Shown: positions 19,452 to 29,296, counted from the stretch's first letter. The stretch: 64,000 nt of DNA from Acidobacteriota bacterium (GCA_029263395.1 JAJCXO010000189.1:93108-157107), one strand, 5' to 3'. A program made the numbers and translations. Notes: generated from the sequence alone by a model not told the origin.

Positions 19452-20172
19452 GAAGATGAAGAGTCGAAGCCGCTAGCGCCGATATTCCGAAGACGCCGTA
19501 TTGAAGACCTAGCCAGCAAAACGAGTTACAAACTGACCCGGCCAGTATAACAGCGGCGGCGCCAGTCCAACGCCAACTAGATCCCACCCAGGAACGTATC
19601 GAGAGCTCGGTCGGTCTTGCGGGCTGCGCAGCAGCTCCGGAAACTCGCCGGATCTCTTGCAGGTTGCCTATGCCCTCTTGGTGCCAAATGGATGCGAGAA
19701 GCCAACGGGTTCTAAGCTCAAACACGCTCGCTGCTTGCTCGCTCCACAAGACCTCCCTCACTGAGCCGAAAACGGCAAAACGGGAAGGGATCTGACTAGC
19801 TCTTCACGGTCCTCATCGTCGAGTCTTCAAATCGAAGATGCACTCTGCTCGAGCCACAAAGTCCAACCCTAACGTTGCGACACCTGCCCAGAACTACTGA
19901 CCAGCGATGGATTACGAACAGAAACCAGAGCTTTGGGTCCGTCGAGAGAGACCACCCGGCCCGTGTCGTACAATTCTGACAAATCGAATTGTCGCGCCCG
20001 AGCTCGCTCCCGCGAGCTAGTCCAGGCATGTCCGTGTGTCTTTGTTTGACGGCAACCAGTTTGCTCCGACGTGTGGCCGAGTTCCTCATCTCTCAGTCAA
20101 CTCGCCCTGTCTGTCCGCGCCACGCGTCCCACCCGACCAGATCATTCGATCCGCACCAGAAAGGAATTCCAG
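19452..20172. other. Intergenic region between truD and the MBL/LTD gene
   Basis: About 720 nt with no convincing gene. It holds the 141-nt inverted-repeat element (19613-19753) and presumably the divergent promoters of truD and the secreted metallo-beta-lactamase gene. Short reading frames here have atypical composition and no recognisable motif. Confidence 0.6.
19613..19753 (-). repeat. 141-nt inverted-repeat-bounded dispersed element, copy A
   Basis: Second copy at 61660-61800 (opposite orientation) with identical length. Ends are GGTCTTGTGG and CCGCAAGACC (9 of 10 bp complementary). The left 41 nt and a right-hand block with the small hairpin TCCGG-N7-CCGGA are conserved between copies, while a central 57 nt has diverged. 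Both copies keep an open frame encoding REVLWSEQAASVFELR and IRRVSGAxAQPxRP, so a tiny protein is possible but unproven. Confidence 0.8.
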
Positions 20173-23100
20173 ATGATGCCTCGAGCTTTTCGTATCCTGT
20201 CTGTCCTCCTATTGCTCGCCCTGCCGGCCCAAGGCCAATTCCTGCGGGTTTATTACCCCGACATCGAACAAGGTAGCTCTACTCTGATTGTCTCCCCCAC
20301 CGGTGAAGCCGTCCTGATCGATGCTGGCACCGGTCTCAAGACGCAAGAAGACGAGATCGAGAATTTCATCAATGACCTGATCGACGCCGGAGTGGTCACC
20401 AGTGTCACCTACACCATCGCCACCCACTACGACGAAGACCACATCGGACGGATGGAAAATGTCTTCCAGTTGGTGCCGCTGTCCGCCGGGGCGATCGCCT
20501 ATGACCGTGGTGAGGACGGTGGCACGCCGGGTACCTTCGCCTACTCCGACTACAAATTCGGCGCCGAGATGTTCAATCGCACCACTATCACGCCCAACAC
20601 CACCATCACCTTGGGTGGTGGCGTGACAATCCGCTGTTATGTCGTCAACGCTGAGTTGCCCGACGCCACCTCGGTGGACCTCACCGGCACCAGCCAGCAA
20701 GAGAACGCCCGCTCCGTGGCGATGGTGATCGAATATGGCGACGTCGACGTCTGGATCGGTGGTGATCTGACCGGCAACGCGGCCAAGGGTGTCGCCGAAG
20801 TTGAACAAGAAGCCGCCCCTTGGGCCGGTGATGTCGACGTCTACACCTTCAACCACCACGGCAGTGAAACCAGCTCGGTCCCAGCCTTCCTCAGCACCCT
20901 CAAGGCCGAGCTCGGACTGGCGCAGATGTCGGCCTCGAACGGCTTCGGTCACCCGCGTGCGGTGGTGGTGCAAGACTTCCTCAACACTCTCGACACCAAC
21001 GGTCAGACGCCAATTTTCATCCAACAGAATCCCGGTGACCCCAACGACACTCGCTCCGACGACACCCTAGCCGACGGTATCGGCGATTGTGACGATGTCG
21101 ACGGCGCCTTTGGTCTGCCCGGCACCGTTGCGCTCTACTCCGATGGCACCAGCTACCGAGTCCACGCTTGCGGCGTGTCACCCTCAGCCTTCTCCGCTGA
21201 CGAAGGGCTCGGCACCATCGGCGACTATCCGCCGGCGGTGATGCGTGTTCTGCGCACGCCACTCGTGCCCCTCGCCACCGAAGGCGTCACCGTCGAAGCC
21301 GACGTCGAGGATCTCGATGGCGCGGTCACCGTCGAGCTGCAATACGACCTCAACGGCATCGCCCAAACTCCGATCGCCATGACCCTGTCGTCCGGTGTGA
21401 CCTACACCGCTGTCATCCCCGCCCAAACCAACGGCACCCAGGTGCGCTTCCGGGTCGAAGCCACCGACAGCGCCACCCAAACCGAGCTCTCACCGGCGCA
21501 GGGTTATTACTCCGGCACCACTTCGATCTCCACCCTCCGGGTGAATAACGGTGACGGTGTGTTGGTGCCCAAAACCTACGGTGCACGAGTGCAAGGCAAC
21601 ATGCTGATTGCCCCGGACGTCTTCAACACCTTCGTCACCCAGGCCTGGGTGCAAGACGGTACCGGCGGCATCCAGATTTTCGACTCCAGCATCGACAACA
21701 CAATCGAACGCGGTGACGACGTGATCTGGGTCGGCGAACTGGAGCAATTCGGTGGCGCCACCGAGCTCAGCGCAGCGGGCGGCTTCGGTAATTTCGGCCA
21801 CACCCGGATCGGTTCCGGCAGCGTGCCAGCGGCGCAGGTTGTCACCGTCTCCCAAGTCGGCGAAAGCGTCGAAGGGTCCTTGATCCGCATCAACGGCCTC
21901 AGCATCGTCTCGGGATCGATTCCGGAAAGTGGCAGCGGCAACTTGACGGTCACCGACGATGGCGGCATTTCGACCGTGACCCTGCGCATCGACGGTGATA
22001 CCGATATCCCCGGTTCCAACACCCCCAGCCAAAGTTTCGATCTGATCGGTATCGCCAGCCAGTTCGACTCCTGGGTGCCGTTCACCTCCGGTTACCAGAT
22101 CATTCCCCGCGACAAGGCTGACTTCCTGACCGACGAGGTCAACTTACCGCCGGTGATTATTTCCGAGACTCACGCCGATCCAGCCTCTGGCCTGGCCGGC
22201 GACGCCAATGGCGACGGCTCGCGCTCGGCGACCCAAGACGAATTCATCGAATTGCTCAATCCGAGCTTCTCAGCGGTCGACATCAGTGGTTGGACGCTGT
22301 CCGATGGCCTCAACGTACGCCATACATTTGCTGCCGGCACCACCTTGCCGGCCCGTGAGGCGACCGTCGTCTTCGGCGGCGGCTCCCCCACCGGCAACTT
22401 CGGTAATGCCGCTGCCAACAGCCTGGTATTCACCGCTTCGACCGGCACCTTGTCGCTCAACAACAGTGGCGACACCGTGACCTTGAAAGACGACCTGGGC
22501 GTTGTCGTCCAGACCGTGACCTACAACGGTGCTGGCGGCGACAACCAATCCCTGGTGCGCGATCCGGACTTCACCAACGCACCGTTCGTCAAACACACCG
22601 TGGCGGTTGGATCCGGCGGCAGCGCCTACTCGCCTGGTGCCCGTATCAGCGGCCAAGCGTTCACCGTGCCGACCGGTGCGTTGTTGTTGACCGAAGTACT
22701 CTACGACGCCAGCAGCAGCGACGATGATCACGAATGGGTCGAGCTGTACAACAACACGGCAAATTCGATCGATCTCGGAGACCTGTGCATCGGCAGCGGC
22801 GGTTCGAGCTACACCACCAGCATGGTCAGCTTGTCTGGGACCGTCGCAGCTGGCGCGACGTTTGTCGTCGGCGGCCCGATCTCCGATGCCAACAACGGCA
22901 GTCCGACGTTCGATCAAGCCATCGACTTCAGCCCGGACTTCCAGAACTCCGGGACCGACGCCGACGGCGTGGCGCTATTCAATGTTCGGTGCTCCCAGGT
23001 CTCCGGCTCGACGGTGCCGATCGACGCCGTGGTCTACGGCGTCAACAACACCAGCGGCCTGATCGACGAAACCGGCGTCGCCAATGTTCCCGATACCGGC

Positions 23101-23721
23101 GACGCCACCTCTGGCCAGTCGGTGGAACGCATCGACATCGCGGGCAACTGGCAGGTCCAACCGCTGCCCAACCCCAACGTCGCCTTCCCGGCGCCGCCCC
23201 CGGGTGGACTCCTTCTGTCCGAGGTGTTCTACGACCGCAGTGGTACCGACAATGGTTATGAGTGGGTCGAGATCTACAACTCGAGCGCCCAATCGATCGA
23301 CCTGGCGCCGTTCAGCCTCGGCAACGGCGGTACCAACTACACCTCGAGCACCGTGCAACTCTCCGGCACCATCGCCGCCGGAGCCACCTTCGTGGTGGGT
23401 GGTCTGACCTCCGACGCGAGCAACGCCAGCCCAACCTTCGATCAAGCGATCGACTTCAGCCCGGACTTCCAGAACTCGGGCGCAACCGGTGACGGTGTTG
23501 CCCTGTTCAATGTCCCAGCCGTCGCCATCACCTCCAGCACCGTGCCGATCGACGCCGTCGTCTACGGCTCCAACAACAACAGTGGCCTAATCGACGAAAC
23601 CGGGTCCGCCAACGCCCCCGAAGTTGGGGACGCAGCGGGCGGTTCGTCGATCGAACGGACCGACCTTGCCGGTAGCTGGCAGATCCAGTCCAGTCCGACG
23701 CCGAATTCGACGTCACTGTAG
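20173..23721 (+). CDS. Secreted metallo-beta-lactamase (ComEC-C-like) protein with lamin-tail domains
   Basis: 1182 aa from ATG 20173, with AAGGA upstream and a signal peptide (residues 1-21). MBL-fold domain with THYDEDHIG (His85, Asp87, Asp89, His90) and NHHGSETSS. A beta domain follows, then an OB-like section (about 475-650), then three lamin-tail domains, the last two being close duplicates (LLLTEVLYD... and LLLSEVFYD..., each with FDQAIDFSPDFQNSG). The MBL fold resembles the C-terminal domain of ComEC, but the competence channel is absent, so it is an exported hydrolase. Possible extracellular nuclease or phosphodiesterase by analogy only. Confidence 0.85.
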   Translation: MMPRAFRILSVLLLLALPAQGQFLRVYYPDIEQGSSTLIVSPTGEAVLIDAGTGLKTQEDEIENFINDLIDAGVVTSVTYTIATHYDEDHIGRMENVFQLVPLSAGAIAYDRGEDGGTPGTFAYSDYKFGAEMFNRTTITPNTTITLGGGVTIRCYVVNAELPDATSVDLTGTSQQENARSVAMVIEYGDVDVWIGGDLTGNAAKGVAEVEQEAAPWAGDVDVYTFNHHGSETSSVPAFLSTLKAELGLAQMSASNGFGHPRAVVVQDFLNTLDTNGQTPIFIQQNPGDPNDTRSDDTLADGIGDCDDVDGAFGLPGTVALYSDGTSYRVHACGVSPSAFSADEGLGTIGDYPPAVMRVLRTPLVPLATEGVTVEADVEDLDGAVTVELQYDLNGIAQTPIAMTLSSGVTYTAVIPAQTNGTQVRFRVEATDSATQTELSPAQGYYSGTTSISTLRVNNGDGVLVPKTYGARVQGNMLIAPDVFNTFVTQAWVQDGTGGIQIFDSSIDNTIERGDDVIWVGELEQFGGATELSAAGGFGNFGHTRIGSGSVPAAQVVTVSQVGESVEGSLIRINGLSIVSGSIPESGSGNLTVTDDGGISTVTLRIDGDTDIPGSNTPSQSFDLIGIASQFDSWVPFTSGYQIIPRDKADFLTDEVNLPPVIISETHADPASGLAGDANGDGSRSATQDEFIELLNPSFSAVDISGWTLSDGLNVRHTFAAGTTLPAREATVVFGGGSPTGNFGNAAANSLVFTASTGTLSLNNSGDTVTLKDDLGVVVQTVTYNGAGGDNQSLVRDPDFTNAPFVKHTVAVGSGGSAYSPGARISGQAFTVPTGALLLTEVLYDASSSDDDHEWVELYNNTANSIDLGDLCIGSGGSSYTTSMVSLSGTVAAGATFVVGGPISDANNGSPTFDQAIDFSPDFQNSGTDADGVALFNVRCSQVSGSTVPIDAVVYGVNNTSGLIDETGVANVPDTGDATSGQSVERIDIAGNWQVQPLPNPNVAFPAPPPGGLLLSEVFYDRSGTDNGYEWVEIYNSSAQSIDLAPFSLGNGGTNYTSSTVQLSGTIAAGATFVVGGLTSDASNASPTFDQAIDFSPDFQNSGATGDGVALFNVPAVAITSSTVPIDAVVYGSNNNSGLIDETGSANAPEVGDAAGGSSIERTDLAGSWQIQSSPTPNSTSL

Positions 23722-23746
23722 GAAAGCGACACCTCAGATAAAGCAT

Positions 23747-23773
23747 GCGTCCCTCTCGCGGAGAGGGGGACGC
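23747..23773 (+). terminator. Hairpin after the MBL/LTD gene
   Basis: GCGTCCC-TCTC-gcg-GAGA-gg-GGGACGC, an 11-bp stem with a 2-nt bulge and a 3-nt loop, 25 nt after the stop. No T tract. Likely transcription terminator or REP-type hairpin. Confidence 0.55.
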
Positions 23774-23786
23774 AACCTGGCGATGC

Positions 23787-23816
23787 TTGACATATTGATG
23801 CCACTGCCAGTAGCGT
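23787..23816 (+). promoter_or_regulatory. Candidate promoter of vapB (leaderless)
   Basis: Perfect -35 TTGACA (23787-23792), 18-nt spacer, weak -10 TAGCGT (23811-23816), then 6 nt to the ATG at 23823. There is no Shine-Dalgarno sequence, so the transcript probably begins at the start codon. Confidence 0.5.
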
Positions 23817-23822
23817 TGATGC

Positions 23823-24074
23823 ATGCGCACTACTGTACGGCTAGACGATGATCTCTTGAGGCTGGTCAAACAATACGCGGCGGAAAGACAAATAACGCTT
23901 ACGGCTGTGTTCGAACAAGCTCTCCGCGAGATGTTAGCGGTGAGACTCGAGCTGAACCAACGCGAAACCGTTCGACTGCCTACATTTCAAGGCCGGGGGC
24001 TCCAGGCAGGGGTTGATCTCAACAATTCGGCAGCGCTTCTGTCCTTGATGGAACGCGTCGATGCTGTTGTTTGA
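23823..24074 (+). CDS. vapB: VapB-type antitoxin (ribbon-helix-helix)
   Basis: 83 aa. The N-terminal RHH pattern MRTTVRLDDDLLRLVKQYAA is followed by a C-terminal toxin-binding tail. Overlaps the PIN toxin start by 14 nt. By analogy with known vapBC modules it would bind DNA to repress its own operon and neutralise the RNase. Confidence 0.85.
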   Translation: MRTTVRLDDDLLRLVKQYAAERQITLTAVFEQALREMLAVRLELNQRETVRLPTFQGRGLQAGVDLNNSAALLSLMERVDAVV

Positions 24075-24486
24075 CGTCAACATCCTGATCTACGCTTACC
24101 GCGAAGACGCTCCCGACCACCGTTTCTTTCGTAGCTGGCTCGAGAACGTCATCGCTTCCGACAGCAGTTTCGGCATCTCGAATCTGGTCCTCAGCGGGTT
24201 TCTCCGGGTGGTGACTCATCCGAAGATTTTCGACCCACCGAGCCCTCTCGGCCACGCGCTGGAGTTCACCGAAGTGCTGCTCTCTCAGCCTAATTACGTG
24301 CCGATCCAACCGGGTCCACGTCACTGGCAGATCTTCACTCGGCTATGCAGAGAATCCAACGCCCGCGGCAATTTGATTCCTGATGCCTACCTCGCGGCGA
24401 TAGCGATCGAGTCCGGTTGCGAATGGATCACGACGGATCGCGACTTCAGCAAGTTTCCGGGCCTTCGGTGGAAAATCCCTAGTTGA
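24061..24486 (+). CDS. vapC: VapC-type PIN-domain ribonuclease toxin
   Basis: 141 aa. PIN acidic residues: FDVNILIYA (Asp5), LSGFLRVVTHP with a family-typical helix, LIPDAYLAAIAIESG and WITTDRDF. Overlaps vapB at its start; its 3' end overlaps the convergent BNR gene by 8 nt. The overlap with the antitoxin supports a single transcript. Confidence 0.9.
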   Translation: MLLFDVNILIYAYREDAPDHRFFRSWLENVIASDSSFGISNLVLSGFLRVVTHPKIFDPPSPLGHALEFTEVLLSQPNYVPIQPGPRHWQIFTRLCRESNARGNLIPDAYLAAIAIESGCEWITTDRDFSKFPGLRWKIPS

Positions 24487-26275
24487 TCCATTCCAGATCG
24501 TTCGGCGTCTTCACGACTGTCCTTGGTGGACGACTCGACGACCAAGCCCCCGTATCCCCAGACTCGAAGCCATCCGCGAAGATCGATTCGCCAGTGGCGA
24601 AGCCAGCGGCATAAATGTCCACCGAGTCGACACTACCGCCGGCCTCGTCGCGGTTGTCGGTGAAGGTGGCGACGGCCTGCCCGGCCAGGACTGCGAGACC
24701 GTTGTAGTCACCGAACTGGAACTCATCGTTGGGGCTTTGGGACGCAACCGCGGTGAGTCGGCGAGGTTCGGACCAGGTCACCCCACCGTCCATCGAGACG
24801 CTGCGCATCAGGTCAACAGACGTACGACTGGGGTCGCGCAGGGTGCTGTAGAAGGTCATATGGAGATGCCCCGAGGCATCGACGGCAAGCCAGGGATTGA
24901 ATCGGTCAACGGTCAAGCTGTCCGCGGTGGGATGAGGACTCGACTCTTGCCAGGTAACGCCACCGTCGCGAGACCTGGCCACGACGATCCGGCTGTGCAC
25001 GTCGCTGCCTGCGGCCCGCACTCCAGCAGTGACCCGATCGGACCACGCAGCGTAGAGGCTGCCGTCATGAAGCCCACCGGTGAGGTCAGCATCCGCTGTG
25101 ATGATCATGGCAACTCCCCGGGCTCCCTGAGCAGGTGGAGTGAATCGAAACGATGCGTTGTTGGTCGCCACCTGGGTTGGAACCTCGAACGTGGCCCCGC
25201 CATCCGTCGATCGCGCCACCAAAACCGCTTGTTGGGTCGGGTCGTGCCAAAGCAGGAACAGCCGACCACTCCGATCGGACACCAGATCGGCCCCTATCCC
25301 CTGCGCTCCAGCAACCACGGTGGTGGACCAGGTGTTGCCAAAATCTGCCGAGTGGGCCACCTTCATCCCCTGACCGAAGCCCCACCACACCAAGTAGACC
25401 CGATCGAGGAACGGTGATTCGGAGTGGGTGTCGACGTGTAGATACTCTTTGTCGGCTGGTTGGCCGAATTCCCGTCGTGGATCACCAGGGGTCTCCTGCT
25501 CGAGACCACCCCAACTCTGGCCACCGTCATCACTGCGATAGAGGTGCAGATCGCAGCCCCCGGCCTGACCACAGCTGGCGAGGCTTCCGAAGTAGGCCTT
25601 CGTGCCGTCAGCAGACCAGGCGACGGTCGGATCGGCGGAGGTTTCGTCCAGGGGGACGGTAGTGCGTTGCCAACTCGCACCACCATCCGTCGATAGATGG
25701 GTCCAGACCGCGCTGAAGTCGGGGCCGTTGGAAGCGGCAATCAGGCGCTGAGGATCCCCCGGCCGCACCGCCACCGCAGATTCCGCCGAGCCGGACGGAC
25801 TGGAGACGCGGCTTGTCCCGTCCAACGCCACGGTAGAGGTTGTGTCCTTCACCGTCGGCGCTGAGAGATCGAGGCGCAAGCGACCGTTGATGCGATGTAG
25901 TTGGCGGTAGTGGCGACCTCGAACCTGAAACCCACCAAATCGTCGTTGGAAGATCTCTGGCGCCGACAAGGGATACTGCCAAGCTCCATATTGCGGCAGA
26001 TCCAGCTCCCGACGCAGAACAACACGAAAGAACGCCGGAATCGGCAGGTCGAGACTCGCCTCCTCCGGCGACAAAAGATCGAGAGCTTCTTGGGTTAACG
26101 CGTAGTTGCGATCATCCCAAGGACCAAACGCAACGAGCGAGGCGTAGTCGACCCGCGCGTCGACACCGCGGGACGGATCGATCGGCGCCTGTGCCAGCAG
26201 GCCCGACGATCCCAGACAAACGGCCATCACACCGAAAAGACCCAACTGAAGTTGCCGTCTCGACCAAGCCATCAT
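24479..26275 (-). CDS. Secreted BNR/sialidase-fold repeat protein with FESGD C-terminal signature
   Basis: 598 aa from the ATG with GGAGG 7 nt upstream (26275). Signal peptide ends near LLAQA. Several BNR/Asp-box motifs (STDGGASWQ, SDDGGQSWG, SRDGGVTWQ, SMDGGVTWS) indicate a beta-propeller. FADGFESGD begins near residue 566, but 20 or so residues follow GAWS, an extension that runs 8 nt into the vapC end; the usual C-terminal signature stops earlier. Sialidase activity cannot be assumed because the catalytic Arg triad was not traced. Confidence 0.82.
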   Translation of the reverse strand: MMAWSRRQLQLGLFGVMAVCLGSSGLLAQAPIDPSRGVDARVDYASLVAFGPWDDRNYALTQEALDLLSPEEASLDLPIPAFFRVVLRRELDLPQYGAWQYPLSAPEIFQRRFGGFQVRGRHYRQLHRINGRLRLDLSAPTVKDTTSTVALDGTSRVSSPSGSAESAVAVRPGDPQRLIAASNGPDFSAVWTHLSTDGGASWQRTTVPLDETSADPTVAWSADGTKAYFGSLASCGQAGGCDLHLYRSDDGGQSWGGLEQETPGDPRREFGQPADKEYLHVDTHSESPFLDRVYLVWWGFGQGMKVAHSADFGNTWSTTVVAGAQGIGADLVSDRSGRLFLLWHDPTQQAVLVARSTDGGATFEVPTQVATNNASFRFTPPAQGARGVAMIITADADLTGGLHDGSLYAAWSDRVTAGVRAAGSDVHSRIVVARSRDGGVTWQESSPHPTADSLTVDRFNPWLAVDASGHLHMTFYSTLRDPSRTSVDLMRSVSMDGGVTWSEPRRLTAVASQSPNDEFQFGDYNGLAVLAGQAVATFTDNRDEAGGSVDSVDIYAAGFATGESIFADGFESGDTGAWSSSRPPRTVVKTPNDLEWIN

Positions 26276-26430
26276 GGGAAGCCTCCGTTGCATCGTGGGA
26301 AGGATGAAACCAAAGGGCGCTCATGCACCCAGCCTTCCAAGGCGGTAAAGAGGCTTCGATTCCCTCAACCCGCCAACGAACGCTCCCAGCTCAAAAGCTT
26401 GGCGAACGATCACTCGCCTCTCCTGACGGC

Positions 26431-27921
26431 TTACGTGCTACTTCCTTGCTGGTGCTTCTTCCGTTTCAGAGACACTCTCAATCCAGCCCGGGCAGAGAAC
26501 TCTTGATCCACCTCGCCGCGAAACTCTGGGCGGTTGGCGTAGACCAGTGCCGCAGCGAGGGAAAGCTTCTCACTGACGCGTTGGGTGAACGTGGCGGTCG
26601 CGGTGAAACGAGCTTGTTTCTCTGAATCGCCAGTCACGTCGTCGTAGCGCGCTTCGATATCGACCCTCAGGTCTTCGATACCCTGCTCATCGAGACGCAG
26701 GGAGCGGCCAGCGTTGAGGGCTGCCATCCAAGACTCGGCTTCAGCCAGTTGCAGAGTGAAATCGTTGTCTGGATGGGAGAAATCGTAGGCATCGGTCCAG
26801 CTGTACTTACCTTCGATCGAAAATCGCCAGTTCTTCTGCAACGCCCCTGCTTGGCTTGCAACAAAACGATCAAAACAATCCAGGGTCATGTCACCCTTAC
26901 ACTCCCGACGCAGCCCGTTGATGTTGGCCTGGCCTACTTCGTACTTGATCGAAGCTGCTACGTCATCCCGGCCCGCTGCCTCGTCACGGAATTTGCCGGA
27001 AGCCTCCAGCAAAAATTGTGGTTGATTGGCGACCAACTTGCCGTAGGCGTCGAAATTGAATGCCGCACAAGCATCTTGCAGCGTCTCGAACTCGAGCTGC
27101 TCGGCCTCGATCAGCGTCTTCATGTCAGCCAACATTCGATTGCGAACCTTCGAATCCGTGTCTGCAACCCGCTGACTAGAAAGTGTACTCGTGCCGCCGA
27201 AGACACGGTCAAACGCGCCACTCACCGCTTCAGCCTGCGCGGCCAGCTTCGCATTGGCGTCATTAATGAAGACTCCTGTCAACTTCTCATAACCCGTCGT
27301 GACTCCATCAGGCCCTGAAATTGAACGCCCCCACCAAATGTTGGCCTTCTCATGATCACGCTGAATGGAAAACGTGAGCTTAGCTTCGACGTCGTCAAAG
27401 TCACCCAGTTCTTTGGTCAGCGTCTGCTGAAATTCCGTTTGCCCTGCTTCGCCGAGCTTCATGCTCAGGTCTTCGAAGAGTTTGGCTTCTTTGGTCTCTA
27501 CCGAAACCCCGAAGACGCCATAAGTGATCGGGTTGAAGGTCCAAGCCAACCGCAAGCCGTTGTCGGTCTCTTCTAGACCATCGATCCCCAGGTCACCAAC
27601 AAACCGCGACAACAAGTCCGTCAGGCTGCCGTCTTCCATCGACGCTGTCGACAACAACATTCCAACGACGCCGTTGTCAAACTCTTGGTTGGTTGCAATC
27701 GTCGATGCAGCCGTTTGACCGTCCGCGGCGGTGGCAATATTCATTGCCCGATCGCGTCGAGTTTCAACCACCGTCTGATCGAAGTCTTCATCGTTGAGAA
27801 GTCGTGTGAAACACGATGCCCAGGTCTCTTGATCATTACAAATCGGTTCCTCAGCTGCGACAGACATGCCGAACCAACTCGTCAACAGGAAACCTGCGCC
27901 CAGCACTGTGAGATGTTTCAT
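26431..27921 (-). CDS. Secreted protein of unknown function, beta-rich C-terminus
   Basis: 496 aa. Signal peptide MKHLTVLGAGFLLTSWFGMSVAAE. The mature part has mixed helix, four or more Cys, and alternating beta strands in the last 150 residues (WRFSIEGKYSW, RFTATATFTQRVSEKLSLAAALVY, AGLRVSLKRK) suggestive of an outer-membrane barrel or porin-like fold. The family was not recognised. The start overlaps the stop of the upstream small gene (ATGA 27918-27921), so the pair is coupled. Confidence 0.75.
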   Translation of the reverse strand: MKHLTVLGAGFLLTSWFGMSVAAEEPICNDQETWASCFTRLLNDEDFDQTVVETRRDRAMNIATAADGQTAASTIATNQEFDNGVVGMLLSTASMEDGSLTDLLSRFVGDLGIDGLEETDNGLRLAWTFNPITYGVFGVSVETKEAKLFEDLSMKLGEAGQTEFQQTLTKELGDFDDVEAKLTFSIQRDHEKANIWWGRSISGPDGVTTGYEKLTGVFINDANAKLAAQAEAVSGAFDRVFGGTSTLSSQRVADTDSKVRNRMLADMKTLIEAEQLEFETLQDACAAFNFDAYGKLVANQPQFLLEASGKFRDEAAGRDDVAASIKYEVGQANINGLRRECKGDMTLDCFDRFVASQAGALQKNWRFSIEGKYSWTDAYDFSHPDNDFTLQLAEAESWMAALNAGRSLRLDEQGIEDLRVDIEARYDDVTGDSEKQARFTATATFTQRVSEKLSLAAALVYANRPEFRGEVDQEFSARAGLRVSLKRKKHQQGSST

Positions 27922-28301
27922 TGGCCACCCCCGTCAGCGGGAGCGTTGACCGTGACCACCACGCCACAGCGGTCCACCAACTTCGAATCCACCGCTTCGA
28001 GCACCCAGAAGCGATGTCGGATTTCCTGACCTTCCTTGAACACACGGATATCAATCCGCGCTTCCGCTCCCGCAGCGAGGACATGATGGATCCTCAACCA
28101 ACTTAGGCCAGGACCCGCGAGGGCCGTCTCAACTCCTGCCTCGAGCTCGCTGAACGTCCATTCGCGGTCATCCACTTGGGGCGGACCGCTGAGGAAAATT
28201 CCCTTCCCGTGAACATTGCCATCCACAGCCGAAATCTGCGCCTTTAGTATCACGCCATCGGGCAGATCTTTGAATTCGTGAAAACGTTTTGTTGCTTGCA
28301 T
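27918..28301 (-). CDS. Hypothetical protein coupled to the secreted beta-rich protein
   Basis: 127 aa from the ATG with AAGGAGG 6 nt upstream; a GTG directly before it is the alternative start. No signal peptide or TM. Beta-rich (GVILKAQISAV, REWTFSELEAGVETALAG, EIRHRFWVLEAV). No family recognised. Its stop overlaps the next start, suggesting a functional pair. Confidence 0.7.
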   Translation of the reverse strand: MQATKRFHEFKDLPDGVILKAQISAVDGNVHGKGIFLSGPPQVDDREWTFSELEAGVETALAGPGLSWLRIHHVLAAGAEARIDIRVFKEGQEIRHRFWVLEAVDSKLVDRCGVVVTVNAPADGGGQ

Positions 28302-28586
28302 CACACGCCTCCTTGGGTGGTTCGTAATAGCCTCGTCCCTTCAACCCCCCACAGCGCGAGACGGCCAGCAAACCACCCATCGGAGCCCAACTTTCCCAGC
28401 CGGCGATCAGACTTCGACACCTCGCAGGGTTGGCTAAGATGCCCCATCAGACGTTTCATCAGCCGCCCACTTCGGCAGGAAACAACGCTGGATCCAGGCC
28501 TCGTTGAGCAGGTCAAGTCTCAACTGCGCTTGCCCCAGTCGCCCGTTGCTTTGGTCTATGAGGCCACATGAGGCTACAATTGCTGG
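28302..28586. other. Intergenic region upstream of the phd-type antitoxin
   Basis: 285 nt between divergent genes. Contains TTGGTC (28551-28556), an 18-nt spacer and TACAAT (28575-28580) ending 6 nt before the antitoxin ATG. Nothing else is recognisable. Confidence 0.5.
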
Positions 28587-28877
28587 ATGAGTACGATAGG
28601 CATTCGAAAACTCAAGGATCATCTCAGCGAGTATGTCCGTCGGGCCGGAGCCGGAGAAAGAATCCAAGTGACCTCTCACGGCGAAGTTGTCGCAGAATTG
28701 CGCGCACCTGCGCCTGATCCTGAGGACGACACTCCCTCAGGTTTGCGAGAGCTCGCGCGGCGTGGCACAGCCCGCGGGATCGTCCGCAATGACCCGACTC
28801 GCTATCGAACCTACGACCGCGCTCTGGCCAATACCACGGCCCGCGAGCTTCTGGATTGGGACCGCGACGATCGATGA
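28587..28877 (+). CDS. Phd/YefM-family antitoxin
   Basis: 96 aa. N-terminal MSTIGIRKLKDHLSEYVRRAG and IQVTSHGEVVAEL match the Phd/YefM DNA-binding fold; the C-terminal part is a disordered toxin-binding tail. It overlaps the following PIN toxin start by 4 nt (ATGA). No Shine-Dalgarno: the TACAAT hexamer ends 6 nt before ATG, implying a leaderless mRNA. Confidence 0.85.
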   Translation: MSTIGIRKLKDHLSEYVRRAGAGERIQVTSHGEVVAELRAPAPDPEDDTPSGLRELARRGTARGIVRNDPTRYRTYDRALANTTARELLDWDRDDR

Positions 28878-29296
28878 TCGTTTATGCCGAGTCCAGCGCC
28901 GTCCTCTCGTGGCTATTCGGAGAGCCGGCAGGCGCAGAGGTCCGGCAAACGCTAACAGCAGCGGACTTCGTTGTGACCTCCGATCTCACCCTCATTGAAT
29001 GTGATCGGGCCTTTCATCGCGCCCACAGCCTCGGCGAGCTCTCGCCTGACAAGTTCGTCGAGCTGCGCAGTGAGATTCGTCGCCTGGCTTCAGGCTGGAT
29101 CGTCCTGCGACTAAGTGACGAAGTCGTCGAACGTGCCCGTGATTCGTTTCCAGAGGAGCCGATCCGCTCCCTCGATGCGCTCCATTTAGCTACTGTCTTG
29201 CATGTCAGGACTTCCGATCCAGATGTTGCTGTCTTGACCCATGACGGCCGCGTTCGACGTTGCGCCAGGGCGCTAGGCTTGCAGGCAATGCCATAA
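28874..29296 (+). CDS. vapC: PIN-domain ribonuclease toxin (VapC family)
   Basis: 140 aa starting at the ATG that overlaps the antitoxin stop. PIN signatures: MIVYAESSAVLSWLFGE (Glu6 in place of the first Asp), TLIECDRAFHR, IRSLDALHLATVL and VLTHDGR. Second toxin-antitoxin pair within 5 kb. Confidence 0.88.
   Translation: MIVYAESSAVLSWLFGEPAGAEVRQTLTAADFVVTSDLTLIECDRAFHRAHSLGELSPDKFVELRSEIRRLASGWIVLRLSDEVVERARDSFPEEPIRSLDALHLATVLHVRTSDPDVAVLTHDGRVRRCARALGLQAMP

Noticed and set aside
19261..19761. 166-codon minus-strand frame
   Set aside because: It overlaps truD in another frame and its middle is the 141-nt repeat. Only the repeat-encoded piece is conserved.
20209..21024. 271-codon antisense frame in the MBL gene
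   Set aside because: Overlaps the signal peptide and MBL metal motif of the real gene; no motif of its own.
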